Below are positions 1 through 8,751 of a stretch of 64,000 nt of DNA, one piece after another; the stretch's first letter is position 1; the number at the start of each line of letters is the position of its first letter. This stretch comes from Paenibacillus ihumii (GTDB lineage: Bacteria; Bacillota; Bacilli; Paenibacillales; Paenibacillaceae), in contig NZ_LN884299.1 in NCBI RefSeq assembly GCF_001403875.1, forward strand, positions 124,001 to 188,000. Direction: 5' to 3'. A program made the position numbers and the translations under genes. The notes under the pieces are model-generated. The model ran no database searches. It had not been told where the DNA came from and was given only the letters and a program-made list of their open reading frames with translations.

Positions 1-1714
1 GGTACCCCCGTTCCTGATAAGGACGGAGCGTTCCGTGCAGCAGGCGGGGGACCGGCCTGTCATCCACTCCCCGTACAAAGCGGCCTTCCCGCAGCAGCGA
101 CAGCAGGCCGGCCGTCTCCACCTGGTTGACCGGCAGACCGTCCCAGCGTATGCTTCCCTCTTCCTCCGAGGTCAGATGCATCCATTCGCGAAAGGTCATT
201 TCCCCTTTTCCATGCTTCTTCATGAACTTCAGCATCTGGCGGATTTCCTTGATATCGATTTCAACCCATTCGCCGCGGAAAAAAACGAGCGGCGACTTGG
301 AGGCCGCCAGTTCGCCAAGCTCGGCTTCCGTTAAAGGCGCCCCGTCCATCACTGCCTCCGCCTCATAGGCCACTAGTTGCTCGACTCCTAACGGCGGCAA
401 CAGCCCTTGCCCGGACTCCGGGGAGACTCCCCGATCGTTCATCCGCAGCCTGATGCCAGGCCTGCGGCGGCCTTCCCGCGTCAAGCGCGAAGGGATCTGC
501 ACCGTGACGCCATGCTTGCGCAGCTGGGCTACGTCTTTGCTCAGCAGCGTGTACACTTCCTCCGGCTGAAGCAGCACGCTCTCCGGGCGGGGGCGTTCCA
601 TCGCCTTCTTAACTCCCTGGGACAGCTTGGCCGCCTTGCCCAGCCTGAGCAGAAGCTGTCCGCCTGCACCGTGGTATACCCGCCCCCGGATTTCGATGTC
701 CTGCTCCGGGAAGCTCCATATGAGCCCGGACGGCAGCAGAACGCCAGGATCTTCAACGCCTTCAGCCCAGAGGGACAGGCGCCACTTCAGTTCAGCCTGC
801 GGTTCTTCTGCTGGCTCCAGTCGCAGGCATAAGCGGAACGTTCCCGAGCTTCGCCCTTCGTCGTCCTCCCGCTGAAGCTTCGGACGAGCGCCGCCAGCCT
901 CCGCAATACCTGCGGCCAGCTCAGCCAGCTCGGCGGACGTCCCCTGGAAATCACCGTGCGGCACCGCCGCCAGCAGTCCGTTCCACCACAGCTCTGCAAG
1001 TGGTGATGTCCCCCGCCGGTAATCGGCCCGGCTCGCATTCAGCTTCCTGCCCAAGCCGCTAACGGCCTTTCGAATCTCATGGTCCATAATCGCGCTTAGA
1101 AAAGAGTATAGAATAGACAGCTGCCTGGACTCGATATCCTCCTCCTCCTGCCCTCCGAGCTGAACGGCAGCGAGGCAGATCGGCGGCATGCTGCCGGCCA
1201 GCAGCCGAAACCGTTCCTCATCCTCTGCGTCGCTTAGCCGGGGTGCCCAAAGCGAACGGGCGGAAGCGATCCCCTTCGGACGCCGGTTCCCGGTTAAAGG
1301 AACCTCCTGAATGCCAGGGGCAATTCGCCCTCTCCGCATCAGCTCAAGCGCAAATCTTGCCGCCCTGCTCCAAAAGGACAGCTCCTCTCCAGGCATAACC
1401 CCCTGCTGCTTCATATCGGCCTCATTCCAGGAAAGCAGCATCGGCCAGGCTTCCTGAACAGGCAGGGCCAGGCCTTCCAGCGTTCGCCCGATTAGCCCTT
1501 TGCGCTCGCCGGATTTGAATGCGCTTCGTCCGGAGGAAGCCGGGTAGCGCACCTCCGCCAGCCGGAGCACAGCTTGCTGGAACGGCCGCTGCCCTCCGGC
1601 GGTTTGCAGTTTACGCAGGGTCGCTGCCCAGGCATCGATCTTAGGTTCCGATGTTTCTCCCGAGAAGCAGAACAATGCCTCTCCTAGCCATATCGCAAAA
1701 AGACGCTGATTCAT
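1..1714 (-). CDS. SNF2-family DEAD/DEAH helicase, N-terminal part (cut by window edge)
   Basis: An open frame of 571 codons runs from an ATG at 1714 to the left edge without a stop, so the C-terminal part is outside the window. The start reads MNQRLFAIWLGEALF. Residues of about 1-540 look like the SNF2-helicase-associated region found before the ATPase core in Firmicute Rad54/SNF2-like proteins, including a segment SPLVFFRGEWVEID. The frame leaves the window in LHGTLRPYQERGY, the usual entry (LRPYQ..G) to the SNF2 ATPase domain. The helicase motifs themselves, including Walker A, are therefore not visible. Family members are ATP-dependent DNA translocases; the exact role of this one is unknown. 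Several short plus-strand frames in this stretch are shadows of this gene. A weak GGGAG precedes the start. Confidence 0.82.
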   Translation of the reverse strand, partial: MNQRLFAIWLGEALFCFSGETSEPKIDAWAATLRKLQTAGGQRPFQQAVLRLAEVRYPASSGRSAFKSGERKGLIGRTLEGLALPVQEAWPMLLSWNEADMKQQGVMPGEELSFWSRAARFALELMRRGRIAPGIQEVPLTGNRRPKGIASARSLWAPRLSDAEDEERFRLLAGSMPPICLAAVQLGGQEEEDIESRQLSILYSFLSAIMDHEIRKAVSGLGRKLNASRADYRRGTSPLAELWWNGLLAAVPHGDFQGTSAELAELAAGIAEAGGARPKLQREDDEGRSSGTFRLCLRLEPAEEPQAELKWRLSLWAEGVEDPGVLLPSGLIWSFPEQDIEIRGRVYHGAGGQLLLRLGKAAKLSQGVKKAMERPRPESVLLQPEEVYTLLSKDVAQLRKHGVTVQIPSRLTREGRRRPGIRLRMNDRGVSPESGQGLLPPLGVEQLVAYEAEAVMDGAPLTEAELGELAASKSPLVFFRGEWVEIDIKEIRQMLKFMKKHGKGEMTFREWMHLTSEEEGSIRWDGLPVNQVETAGLLSLLREGRFVRGVDDRPVPRLLHGTLRPYQERGY

Positions 1715-1903
1715 GGTGATCTCCCGTCGTTTTTTATTCCTTCAAATTTTAATGATCCGATGAAATCTTCCGGATTGCCTCTGATCCATTTTGCCCATAT
1801 GCCGGCCGTTCTCAAACGTTCCAGCTTCAAGAGACCATCCAAACCATATGATATCATACGCCCAACTCCTCCTGATATCATTCGCTTAAAATGGGTATAT
1901 TCA

Positions 1904-1909
1904 TATAAT
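1904..1909 (+). promoter_or_regulatory. Possible -10 element before the TspO-like gene
   Basis: TATAAT at 1904-1909 lies 58 bases before the chosen start at 1967. A weak TTCGCT at 1881-1886 is 17 bases upstream. Two near-identical GATATCAT strings lie further upstream (about 1850-1881). The -10 match is seen; promoter activity is inferred. Confidence 0.35.
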
Positions 1910-1966
1910 AAACCCAGGCTGCTGAAGCCCTTCATCACCCATCAAGTTTTTTTAGGAGGAGCATGC

Positions 1967-2722
1967 ATGTTTCATAACCATGTTTATCGCTGGTGGAATG
2001 CGGTATTCTACCTTGCCGTCCTAGCCGTGAATGGCATGGCCATGATAATCCCTCTTGGCGGGGTAACGACAGGACAGCTGTCCGACAAGTACCATACCCC
2101 TATAACGCCTGCCGGATACGCCTTTGTGATCTGGATGCTCATCTATCTGCTGCTGGCCGGTTATATCGTCTACCAATTCCGGAGCGTTACCGGAAAGCAG
2201 GACTCCGTTCTATCCATCTCCTACTGGTTCATACTATCCTGCATTTTCAACATAGCCTGGATTTTCTTATGGCAGTACCAATATATCGGATTATCCTTTG
2301 CCGCTATAATCGCCCTGCTCCTAACCCTAGCTGTCATCTATACGAGAACCCGCTATATCTACGCGCCGACCTCAGGGGAGACCTGGCTGGTCCGGCTGCC
2401 GTTCAGCATCTATTTCGGATGGATCTGTACAGCCGCGCTGGTTAACCTTGCAGTGATCCTGTTCCACGGCGGCCTAGGAATAAGCCCCGATCTCCAAAGC
2501 ACTGGAGTCATCCTGCTGTCAGCGGGCGCGGCTGCAGCCATCGGAATTACAGTTCGCCCCCGAGACGGCGTGCTGCCTCTGGCATTTGTCTGGGCCTATG
2601 CGGCCATTGCTGTTGAACAGAGGAGCAGCTACGGCCTCAGCATGACGGCAGCCGTTCTCTCCATCATCTTACTGCTGTATGCGCTATGGATCGGACTTAT
2701 GCGTTCCCGCGAGCGGGATTAA
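1967..2722 (+). CDS. TspO/MBR-like tryptophan-rich membrane protein
   Basis: Encodes 251 residues with several hydrophobic segments. The aromatic-rich segments NIAWIFLWQYQYIGLS and RLPFSIYFGWICTAALVN match the pattern of TspO/MBR-type tryptophan-rich sensory proteins, in the longer form of about 250 residues seen in Bacilli. TspO relatives bind tetrapyrroles or other hydrophobic ligands in the membrane; for this longer branch the ligand is not established. The start at 1967 is chosen because AGGAGGAG sits directly upstream; the frame is open back to 1760 but has no ribosome site there. It is divergent from the SNF2 gene and appears to be transcribed alone. Confidence 0.68.
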   Translation: MFHNHVYRWWNAVFYLAVLAVNGMAMIIPLGGVTTGQLSDKYHTPITPAGYAFVIWMLIYLLLAGYIVYQFRSVTGKQDSVLSISYWFILSCIFNIAWIFLWQYQYIGLSFAAIIALLLTLAVIYTRTRYIYAPTSGETWLVRLPFSIYFGWICTAALVNLAVILFHGGLGISPDLQSTGVILLSAGAAAAIGITVRPRDGVLPLAFVWAYAAIAVEQRSSYGLSMTAAVLSIILLLYALWIGLMRSRERD

Positions 2723-2815
2723 TCGGTATTGTAAAAAATAAAGGCCGCATACACCCCTTGCAGGAAACCAGGTAATGTACGTGACCTTTAAACCGATAAA
2801 TGATCCGGCTAAGCT

Positions 2816-3196
2816 CTATTTAATCGCAATGACTTCGATTTCTACCAAGCCGTCTTTGGGAAGACGGGCAACCTCCACCGCGCTGCGGGCCGGATATGGC
2901 TCGGCAAAGAAGGAGCCGTAGACTTCATTCACTTTGGCGAAGTCATTCATATCCTTCAGAAATACCGTAGTCTTTATAACCTTCTCCAGGCCGCTTCCGG
3001 CTGACTCCAGAATCGCCTTCACATTATTCAGCGCTTGAGCGGTCTGAGCCTCTACGCCATCCGCAAATTGGCCCGTCTCCGGAACGAGGCCCAACTGGCC
3101 TGAGGTATATATCAAATCGCCGATGACCACTCCCTGGGAATATGGCCCGATCGCCCCAGGCGCCGCTGTTGTCGATAACACTTGCTTTTCCATCAT
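2816..3196 (-). CDS. ridA: RidA family enamine/imine deaminase
   Basis: 126 residues, the normal length for RidA (YjgF/YER057c/UK114). The family landmarks are present: GPYSQGVVIGDLIYTSGQ near the N-terminus, ALNNVKAILESAGSGLEKVIKTTVFL in the middle (residues written in part), and PARSAVEVARLPKDGLVEIEVIA at the end, which holds the conserved Arg and Glu that position the substrate. Known members hydrolyse reactive 2-aminoacrylate-type enamines released by PLP enzymes and so protect cytosolic enzymes. GAGGAAGG lies nine bases before the first ATG of an ATGATG pair. It seems to be monocistronic; the neighbours are unrelated. Confidence 0.93.
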   Translation of the reverse strand: MMEKQVLSTTAAPGAIGPYSQGVVIGDLIYTSGQLGLVPETGQFADGVEAQTAQALNNVKAILESAGSGLEKVIKTTVFLKDMNDFAKVNEVYGSFFAEPYPARSAVEVARLPKDGLVEIEVIAIK

Positions 3197-3342
3197 CTAT
3201 CCCAACCTTCCTCATTTTTCATTATCATAAATTTTAACCGGATATGCCGCATCCGGCAAACCCCGCTGTCTCCTCTGCTGGATGCTACTTTTCCAAAACA
3301 TGCGAAAGCAGCATCAGAACGATTAGGAAGGATCAGGAAGGA

Positions 3343-4848
3343 TCAGGATGACTGCCTTTCATAGTAGGCTTCCACGAACAGGCCGACAAAATAAGGATCC
3401 CACTGCGTTCCCTTCCCTTCTTCGAGGATGGTAATCGCCGTGCCGGCATCCATGCCTTTCCGATAAGGACGATCGGAGGTCATCGCATCGAAAGCATCGG
3501 CAACGGCAATGATTCTGCCGAACAGCGGAATCTCCTCTCCCTTCAAGCCGTCCGGGTAGCCGCGGCCGTCATAACGCTCGTGATGGGAGCGCACCCCCGG
3601 CAGGAATGCTGCCATCTCATCAGCCGGCTCAATCTGCCTCAGAATAGCCTCCCCGAGGACGGGATGGGCCTTGATCTGCTCCCATTCCTCCTCGCTTAGC
3701 TGCCCTTCCTTCAGCAGCACGGCATCAGGTATGCCGATCTTGCCGATGTCATGAAGCAGCGCCGCCTTGCGGAGCTGGTCGACCACATGCTTGGAGAGCC
3801 CCGCCAAAGTGCCGATCTGAACCGCATACTCGGCGACCCTCAAGGAGTGCCCGGCTGTATAAGGATCACGGGCATCCAGCGCTGCAGCCAGAGTCGCAAA
3901 ATAGCTTTCCACCAGCTGATCGTTGCGGGCTGCCTGGATTCGTACCCCCCGCAGCATGTGATTGAAGCCGGAGACGAGCCGGGAGAACTCGTCCGAGAAC
4001 AGGTCGCTGGCCTCTGTCTGCAGGTACCCGACTTTGACCTCTGCCATTCTTTCATATAGATGCTGAATCGGCGTCTCAAGCTCCCGGGTCAGCAGCCGGG
4101 ATCCGAAAAAGGAGAAGCCGAGTCCGATGAGCAGAACGATTCCGGCCCATTTCCAATAAGCCGAATGGTCGATGTTCCAATCCACAAGCCTGAACTGGAC
4201 AGCCAGGTTGTATAGAAGAAGCGGCGAAGCTCCCATAAGGAAAAAACTCCACCTGAGCTTGCGCTTGATTGATATAAGCACCCGGCCGCCAAGCGTCAGC
4301 TCCTTTCCGAACAGCCGTAAGGAACGAAGCTGCAGCTCTTCCAGGACCGGCCGGATGAGATGAGAGGTAAGATAAAATACAATCAATGCGTGCATGCTGG
4401 CAAGAAGAACGCAGCCAAGCAAGGCCAGAAACACATAATATGCCGGAATGGTCAATAGGCCGGTGGAGACGAGCCATAGCGTCAAGCTAACGGCAGGCAC
4501 GGCCAGCCCGAATAAATGAGGGCCGAGGATTCTTTTGACCGTCAACGCGGGCAGCCGATGCGCCCTTAAATACATCGTCTGCATATCAGCGAAGCTGCCG
4601 ACGGCTTCATGGAATGCGAGGCGGATCGGCTTGATCTGCCTGGAGAATACCGCCCACTCCAAGACAAGCATAACCACTATCGAGAAGAGCATGACTGCTA
4701 GCATCCAGACATACTCATCCCTCGGGATATCCTTTAAGGTAAATATAATCAGGCTGCCGATGGAGATCACAGCCGCGAGCGAGCCTGCAATATAATTCAG
4801 CAATAGGCGTGAATAAAACGTCTTGTACACCGACAATGAAATGCTCAT
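3343..4848 (-). CDS. Membrane-anchored HD-GYP domain phosphodiesterase
   Basis: 501 residues. The first roughly 260 are membrane-rich, with about six hydrophobic segments, followed by a HAMP-like stretch (RELETPIQHLYERMAEVKVG). The C-terminal HD-GYP domain has HDIGKIGIPD with the metal ligands His366-Asp367 and HHERYDGRGYPDGL from His422, then DAFDAMTSDRPYRKGM. HD-GYP enzymes hydrolyse the second messenger cyclic di-GMP and related dinucleotides. The N-terminal membrane part presumably senses a signal or anchors the enzyme. No GGDEF domain is present. The ATG at 4848 has GGAAGGA unusually close, so a slightly later start is possible. Confidence 0.9.
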   Translation of the reverse strand: MSISLSVYKTFYSRLLLNYIAGSLAAVISIGSLIIFTLKDIPRDEYVWMLAVMLFSIVVMLVLEWAVFSRQIKPIRLAFHEAVGSFADMQTMYLRAHRLPALTVKRILGPHLFGLAVPAVSLTLWLVSTGLLTIPAYYVFLALLGCVLLASMHALIVFYLTSHLIRPVLEELQLRSLRLFGKELTLGGRVLISIKRKLRWSFFLMGASPLLLYNLAVQFRLVDWNIDHSAYWKWAGIVLLIGLGFSFFGSRLLTRELETPIQHLYERMAEVKVGYLQTEASDLFSDEFSRLVSGFNHMLRGVRIQAARNDQLVESYFATLAAALDARDPYTAGHSLRVAEYAVQIGTLAGLSKHVVDQLRKAALLHDIGKIGIPDAVLLKEGQLSEEEWEQIKAHPVLGEAILRQIEPADEMAAFLPGVRSHHERYDGRGYPDGLKGEEIPLFGRIIAVADAFDAMTSDRPYRKGMDAGTAITILEEGKGTQWDPYFVGLFVEAYYERQSS

Positions 4849-5267
4849 TCCTTCCGTTTAGCACAAATAATGGATGCTGCCCTGTATATACATTATCGGT
4901 TCAAAAGTATGAAGAATTGACACCTTTTTCCGTTTTATCCGTAGCTTGAGAACTATAAATTGAAATAGGTGCTGAGGTCATGTATTTTAATAAACAAAAT
5001 TTTAAATTTTAGTAATCGCTTTCATCGGCCTGGTGTCAGGCTTCTCGCCCTTTGGTCCTAGAAGGATGATGTTTTTTGTCACATACTAAGTGATTTATTT
5101 CACATATATGCGTTTGTTTATGTGCTAAACTTTCCTCAAACGAAGGATTTCCGGCCTATTCCAAGGACTCTGGGCACCTGAAATTATCCTTATTATAATA
5201 CCCCCGCGTTATTAAAATGGTTCACATTTTAATATATACAATTTTATTATTTTGGAGGTCATTGATT
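4849..5267. other. Divergent intergenic region between HD-GYP gene and pplA
   Basis: 419 bases without a gene. It must hold the promoters of both divergent genes. An AT-rich stretch covers about 4970-5015. The one clear motif is the CRP/FNR-like palindrome at 5089-5104, with a possible -10 (TAAACT) at 5126-5131, annotated separately. Nothing else stands out. Confidence 0.5.
5089..5104 (+). promoter_or_regulatory. CRP/FNR-like (or Rex-like) operator upstream of pplA
   Basis: AGTGATTTATTTCACA matches the TGTGA-N6-TCACA half sites of CRP/FNR-type regulators at nine of ten positions. It also partly fits the Rex site TTGTGAA-N4-TTCACAA. A plausible -10, TAAACT, lies at 5126-5131; a start site about seven bases further would place the palindrome centre near -41.5, the classical activating position for FNR. 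The motif is seen; the regulator and the start site are inferred. Anaerobic or redox control would suit the electron-transfer genes downstream. Confidence 0.45.
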
Positions 5268-6170
5268 ATGAAAAAAGCGTCCATTCTTCTCTGCAGTGCA
5301 CTGCTGCTAGGACTTCTCGCCGGGTGCGGTGCCAAAGAAGCCAACACTTCAGAGCCGGCAAACAACACACCGGCAGCCGAGAACAGTTCCACTAACACTG
5401 CCGAAGCTCCTGCCGCGGAAGGAAAATTCCAGGACGGCCTGTACTTCGCACAAGGTAAGGAAGACCCAAAAACCGGCTGGCAATATTTCGTGAAGCTCCA
5501 GGTAGAGGGCGGCAAAATTACCGACGTAGAATGGAACGGTACCAACGCAACTGTCCCCGTAGACAAAGTCACATACTCCGAGCAGGGCAAGTACGGCATG
5601 AAGGAAAAAGGCAATGCTCAGGCAGAATGGCATGAGCAGGCAGCCAAAGCGATCGCGTTCCTCATTGAGAAGCAGGATACGAAGGCTGTAACCCTTGATG
5701 CTGAAGGCAGAACAGATGCCATTTCCGGTGTCTCCATTCACGTTAACGACTTGTTCGACCTAGCCGATCAAGCTCTGGCAGCAGGACCGATCCAGCCAGG
5801 ACCTTATAAAGACGGCAGCTACCACGCCGAAGAAGACAAATTCGCCGAGAAGTCCGGCTGGAAGGAAACTGTTGACGTCATCGTATCCGCAGGAAACATC
5901 GTCAGAGTGAACTTCAGCGGCGTAAACGAAGCCGGAGAAGACAAGAAGCAGAACTCCATTGACGGCAAATACGGCATGGTTGCCAATGGCGGTGCTCAAG
6001 CAGAATGGCATGAGCAGGCAGCTAAAGCCGAGCAATACCTGATCGAGCAACAGGATCCAGCTGCGGTTAGCTTCAATGAAGAAGGCAAAACAGACGCCAT
6101 TTCCGGCGTATCGATCAGCTTGAAATCGTACTACGATCTTGCAGCCAAAGCCCTGGAACAAGCGAAATAA
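5268..6170 (+). CDS. pplA: PplA-like lipoprotein with two FMN-binding domains (extracellular electron transfer)
   Basis: 300 residues. A lipoprotein signal ends in LLAGC with the lipid-bearing Cys20. A Ser/Asn/Ala-rich linker follows, then two homologous domains of about 120 residues. Each ends in an FMN_bind-type flavinylation motif: DAISGVS at Asp150-Ser156 and again at Asp276-Ser282. In both copies the residue expected to carry FMN is Ser rather than the usual Thr. Tandem repeats such as QAEWHEQAAKA occur in both halves. Known PplA in Listeria is flavinylated outside the cell and passes electrons to extracellular acceptors. The start at 5268 is chosen for the lipoprotein signal and TTTGGAGG upstream. 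It is followed after 73 bases by ndh2. Confidence 0.88.
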   Translation: MKKASILLCSALLLGLLAGCGAKEANTSEPANNTPAAENSSTNTAEAPAAEGKFQDGLYFAQGKEDPKTGWQYFVKLQVEGGKITDVEWNGTNATVPVDKVTYSEQGKYGMKEKGNAQAEWHEQAAKAIAFLIEKQDTKAVTLDAEGRTDAISGVSIHVNDLFDLADQALAAGPIQPGPYKDGSYHAEEDKFAEKSGWKETVDVIVSAGNIVRVNFSGVNEAGEDKKQNSIDGKYGMVANGGAQAEWHEQAAKAEQYLIEQQDPAAVSFNEEGKTDAISGVSISLKSYYDLAAKALEQAK

Positions 6171-6243
6171 TACTAACTTCATTCGCTATATAAGATACAA
6201 CACAGCTCCACGATTACCAGCCTAAAGTAAGAAGGTGAATATA

Positions 6244-8121
6244 TTGAAGAAAATAGTCGTTCTTGGCGGCGGTTACGGTGGTGTTGTCACGTCGAAGCAC
6301 CTGGCCAAATTGTTCAAAAAAGACAAAGACGTCGAAATCCAGCTGATTGACAAGAACCCGTACCATACGCTGCTGACGGAACTGCATGAAGTCGCAGCAA
6401 ACCGGGCCCCCGAGGAATCCATTCAAATCGAATTGAAGAAAATTTTCGCAGGGCAGAAAGTGGATGTCGTCCTGGACTACATCGACAGCATCGATTTTAA
6501 ATCCAAGGAGCTGCGCTCCAAGAAGCACACTTACAACTACGACTACCTCGTGATCGGTACCGGCTGTAAGCCGACGTTCTTCGGTATTCCAGGCGCCGAG
6601 GAGCATGCGATGACCTTATGGTCCTACGAGGATGCCGTCAAATTGAAGGAACAGGTTCGCCGCATGTTCAGCCAGGCGGCCAAAGAGACGGATCCGGCGA
6701 TCCGCAAGAAGAAGCTGTCCTTCGTCGTCGTCGGAGCAGGCTTTACCGGTGTAGAGCTCGTAGGCGAGCTTGCCGAATTCCGCGATGAGCTGTGCAAGGA
6801 ATTCTACATCGATCCGAGCGAGGTTCGCCTCGTTGTGGCGGATATGGCGCCGAAAATTCTGCCGATCCTGCCCGACAAGCTGATCGATAAAGCGGTCAAG
6901 CGCCTGAACAAAATGAACGTCGAAATCGTAACGAACGCCAAAATTACCGGCGTTACGAAATCGAGCGTCCTGCTCGGAGAGAAAGAGCTTGAGGCGGCTA
7001 CGATCGTCTGGACGGCGGGCGTGGAAGGCTCCGACCTCGTCGGCAAGCTCGACGTACAGCAGGAAGGCCGCAAACGGATCGTGACGAACGACAAGCTGCA
7101 AAGCGTTGACCATGAGGATGTATACATCGTTGGCGACAACATTTTCTACATTCCAGAAGGCGAGACCCGGCCTGTTCCGCAAATGGTGGAGAACGCCGAG
7201 CAAGCGGGGCCGCTCATTGCCCATAACATCCATGCAGATGTCAAGGGCAAGCCGAAGAAATCCTACAAGCCCGGCTTCCACGGCACGATGGTCTGTATCG
7301 GCAGCCGCTACGGGGTAGCCAATGTAGGATTGCCGAATAAAATGTTCATGGTCAGCGGATTCTTCGCGATGTTCTGCAAGCATTTGATCAACATGTACTA
7401 CCTGTTCACGGTAGCAGGCTTCAATAAAGTATGGACTTATATGATGCATGAATTCTTCCATGTGAACAATCGCAGAAGCTTCGTAGGCGGCCATTTCGCC
7501 AAGCGTTCGCCGAACTTCTGGCTGCTCCCGCTCCGGGTATTCGTAGGCTATAAATGGCTTCAGGAAGGTCTCGACAAGCTGCCTAAGGTGCTCAAGAATC
7601 CTACGGACATCTTCCTGATTCCTGCATCGCCTCATGCCGGGGATGCGATATCCGCGGCAAGCGAGGCAGCAGAGGCTGTGACGACTACCGTTGACGCCCA
7701 GGCGGCTGCATCCGCGGTACAGAGCGCATCTACTGCGGTAACGGCACTGCCGGTGCCCGGCTTCATTACCAATACGGTGAACTGGTTCATGGATCTCTTC
7801 TTCTATACATCCGACGGCGGTTATACCGGACTTGCGGCCGTATTCCAGACCGGTATGGTATTTGCAGAGATTATTATCGGCATTCTGCTCATTGTCGGCC
7901 TATTCACTGCCGTGTCCTCCATCGTCACGGTTGGACTTGGCATCATGATCTGGTCCTCGAGCATGGCATCGAGCGAAATGCTGTGGTACATGACGGCCGG
8001 CGTTGCACTGATCGGCGGCTCGGGCAGCATGTTCGGACTGGACTACTATGTACTGCCTTGGCTCAAGAAGCATTGGAAGAGAATACCGCTCGTTCGCAGA
8101 TGGTATCTTTATACAGATTAA
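6244..8121 (+). CDS. ndh2: Type II NADH dehydrogenase fused to a DoxX-like membrane domain (Ndh2)
   Basis: 625 residues. The N-terminal part, about 1-400, is a type II NADH:quinone oxidoreductase with the FAD-binding GGGYGG near residue 8, the NAD-binding GAGFTG near residue 163 and VGDN before the quinone-side region. The C-terminal roughly 220 residues are hydrophobic and DoxX-like (LRVFVGYKWLQEGLDKL onward), separated by an Ala-rich linker. Listeria Ndh2 of the EET pathway likewise carries a membrane extension and feeds a dedicated demethylmenaquinone pool. TTG at 6244 is taken as start because AAGAAGG is eight bases upstream and the sequence then begins directly with the FAD fold; a GTG at 6235 overlaps that site. 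pplA and ndh2 form a unit ending at the terminator at 8158. Confidence 0.9.
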   Translation: MKKIVVLGGGYGGVVTSKHLAKLFKKDKDVEIQLIDKNPYHTLLTELHEVAANRAPEESIQIELKKIFAGQKVDVVLDYIDSIDFKSKELRSKKHTYNYDYLVIGTGCKPTFFGIPGAEEHAMTLWSYEDAVKLKEQVRRMFSQAAKETDPAIRKKKLSFVVVGAGFTGVELVGELAEFRDELCKEFYIDPSEVRLVVADMAPKILPILPDKLIDKAVKRLNKMNVEIVTNAKITGVTKSSVLLGEKELEAATIVWTAGVEGSDLVGKLDVQQEGRKRIVTNDKLQSVDHEDVYIVGDNIFYIPEGETRPVPQMVENAEQAGPLIAHNIHADVKGKPKKSYKPGFHGTMVCIGSRYGVANVGLPNKMFMVSGFFAMFCKHLINMYYLFTVAGFNKVWTYMMHEFFHVNNRRSFVGGHFAKRSPNFWLLPLRVFVGYKWLQEGLDKLPKVLKNPTDIFLIPASPHAGDAISAASEAAEAVTTTVDAQAAASAVQSASTAVTALPVPGFITNTVNWFMDLFFYTSDGGYTGLAAVFQTGMVFAEIIIGILLIVGLFTAVSSIVTVGLGIMIWSSSMASSEMLWYMTAGVALIGGSGSMFGLDYYVLPWLKKHWKRIPLVRRWYLYTD

Positions 8122-8157
8122 GCATTGCAGCTGCACAGGCGGCCATGCCCCTTATTC

Positions 8158-8196
8158 CAGAGTAATGTGCGGTTGCCGCGCATTACTCTGATTTTT
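8158..8196 (+). terminator. Rho-independent terminator after ndh2
   Basis: A 15-base stem (8158-8172 with 8176-8190, CAGAGTAATGTGCGG and its complement) with a three-base loop is followed by ATTTTT. It closes the pplA-ndh2 unit. Confidence 0.88.
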
Positions 8197-8286
8197 AACC
8201 AAAGGATGTTCGTTAGTGGATATGACACCGCCGATATCGGTTGCGAAATCCCCTGCAAACCTACTGCTTGGTAAGGAGTGTTTCTT

Positions 8287-8742
8287 ATGATAACTGCGCT
8301 CATTCAAGATGCTTATCGTTTATTGCAGGGCGAAATCTCGCCCGAAACCGGCATTATCCTGGATATGGAACCAAAGGAAGCGCTGTCTGCGGCCCAACTT
8401 CTTATAAAATACGATTTACCGGAGGAGCGGCGGATCCGTTTACTCTCCATTTACATTGCAATCAAGCTCGCTCTCCTGCGTCATCAGGATTGTCATCTTA
8501 TCGAACCTGGCGATGTACTCACTCGCCAAGTGCTGGATGGCGACTACTTATACAGCTTCTACGTGCAGCTATGCCTGAGCTGTGAGGAATTCGATCTTCT
8601 GACCCATTTGGCACCCACGGTCAAGCAGATACAAATCAAGCGCGTCGATGGGCGGCCGGAGGACGAGCGGCTCGAAAAAGCCTTCGAAGTGTTCCTTCGC
8701 CTGGAGCACCATCGGAATCATGGCGAAAGACGGGCCATTTAA
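8287..8742 (+). CDS. Short HepS-like protein (heptaprenyl diphosphate synthase component I-like)
   Basis: 151 residues, mostly helical, no signal or membrane segment. The stretch RQVLDGDYLYSFYVQL followed by LTHLAPTVKQIQ resembles the conserved core of HepS, the non-catalytic component I of two-subunit heptaprenyl diphosphate synthases (VLAGDYYS..YY.LL and a later LA..I..IN pattern). HepS proteins are usually about 250 residues, so this one is short. The next gene encodes the catalytic prenyl synthase, which supports a component I role; this is inference from pattern and neighbourhood. ATG at 8287 is chosen for AAGGAGTG seven bases upstream. If not HepS-like, it is an unknown cytosolic protein. 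Confidence 0.6.
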   Translation: MITALIQDAYRLLQGEISPETGIILDMEPKEALSAAQLLIKYDLPEERRIRLLSIYIAIKLALLRHQDCHLIEPGDVLTRQVLDGDYLYSFYVQLCLSCEEFDLLTHLAPTVKQIQIKRVDGRPEDERLEKAFEVFLRLEHHRNHGERRAI

Positions 8743-8751
8743 CCTTAGTTT

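Noticed and set aside
1711..1938. A 75-codon minus-strand frame upstream of the SNF2 gene
   Set aside because: It overlaps the SNF2 start in another frame and has no ribosome site or recognisable motif.
5222..6182. Minus-strand frames opposite pplA
   Set aside because: They are complements of the PplA gene, mirroring its internal duplication, without any start signal.
6616..7635. A 339-codon minus-strand frame inside ndh2
   Set aside because: It is the complement of a well-supported NADH dehydrogenase; no motif or ribosome site.
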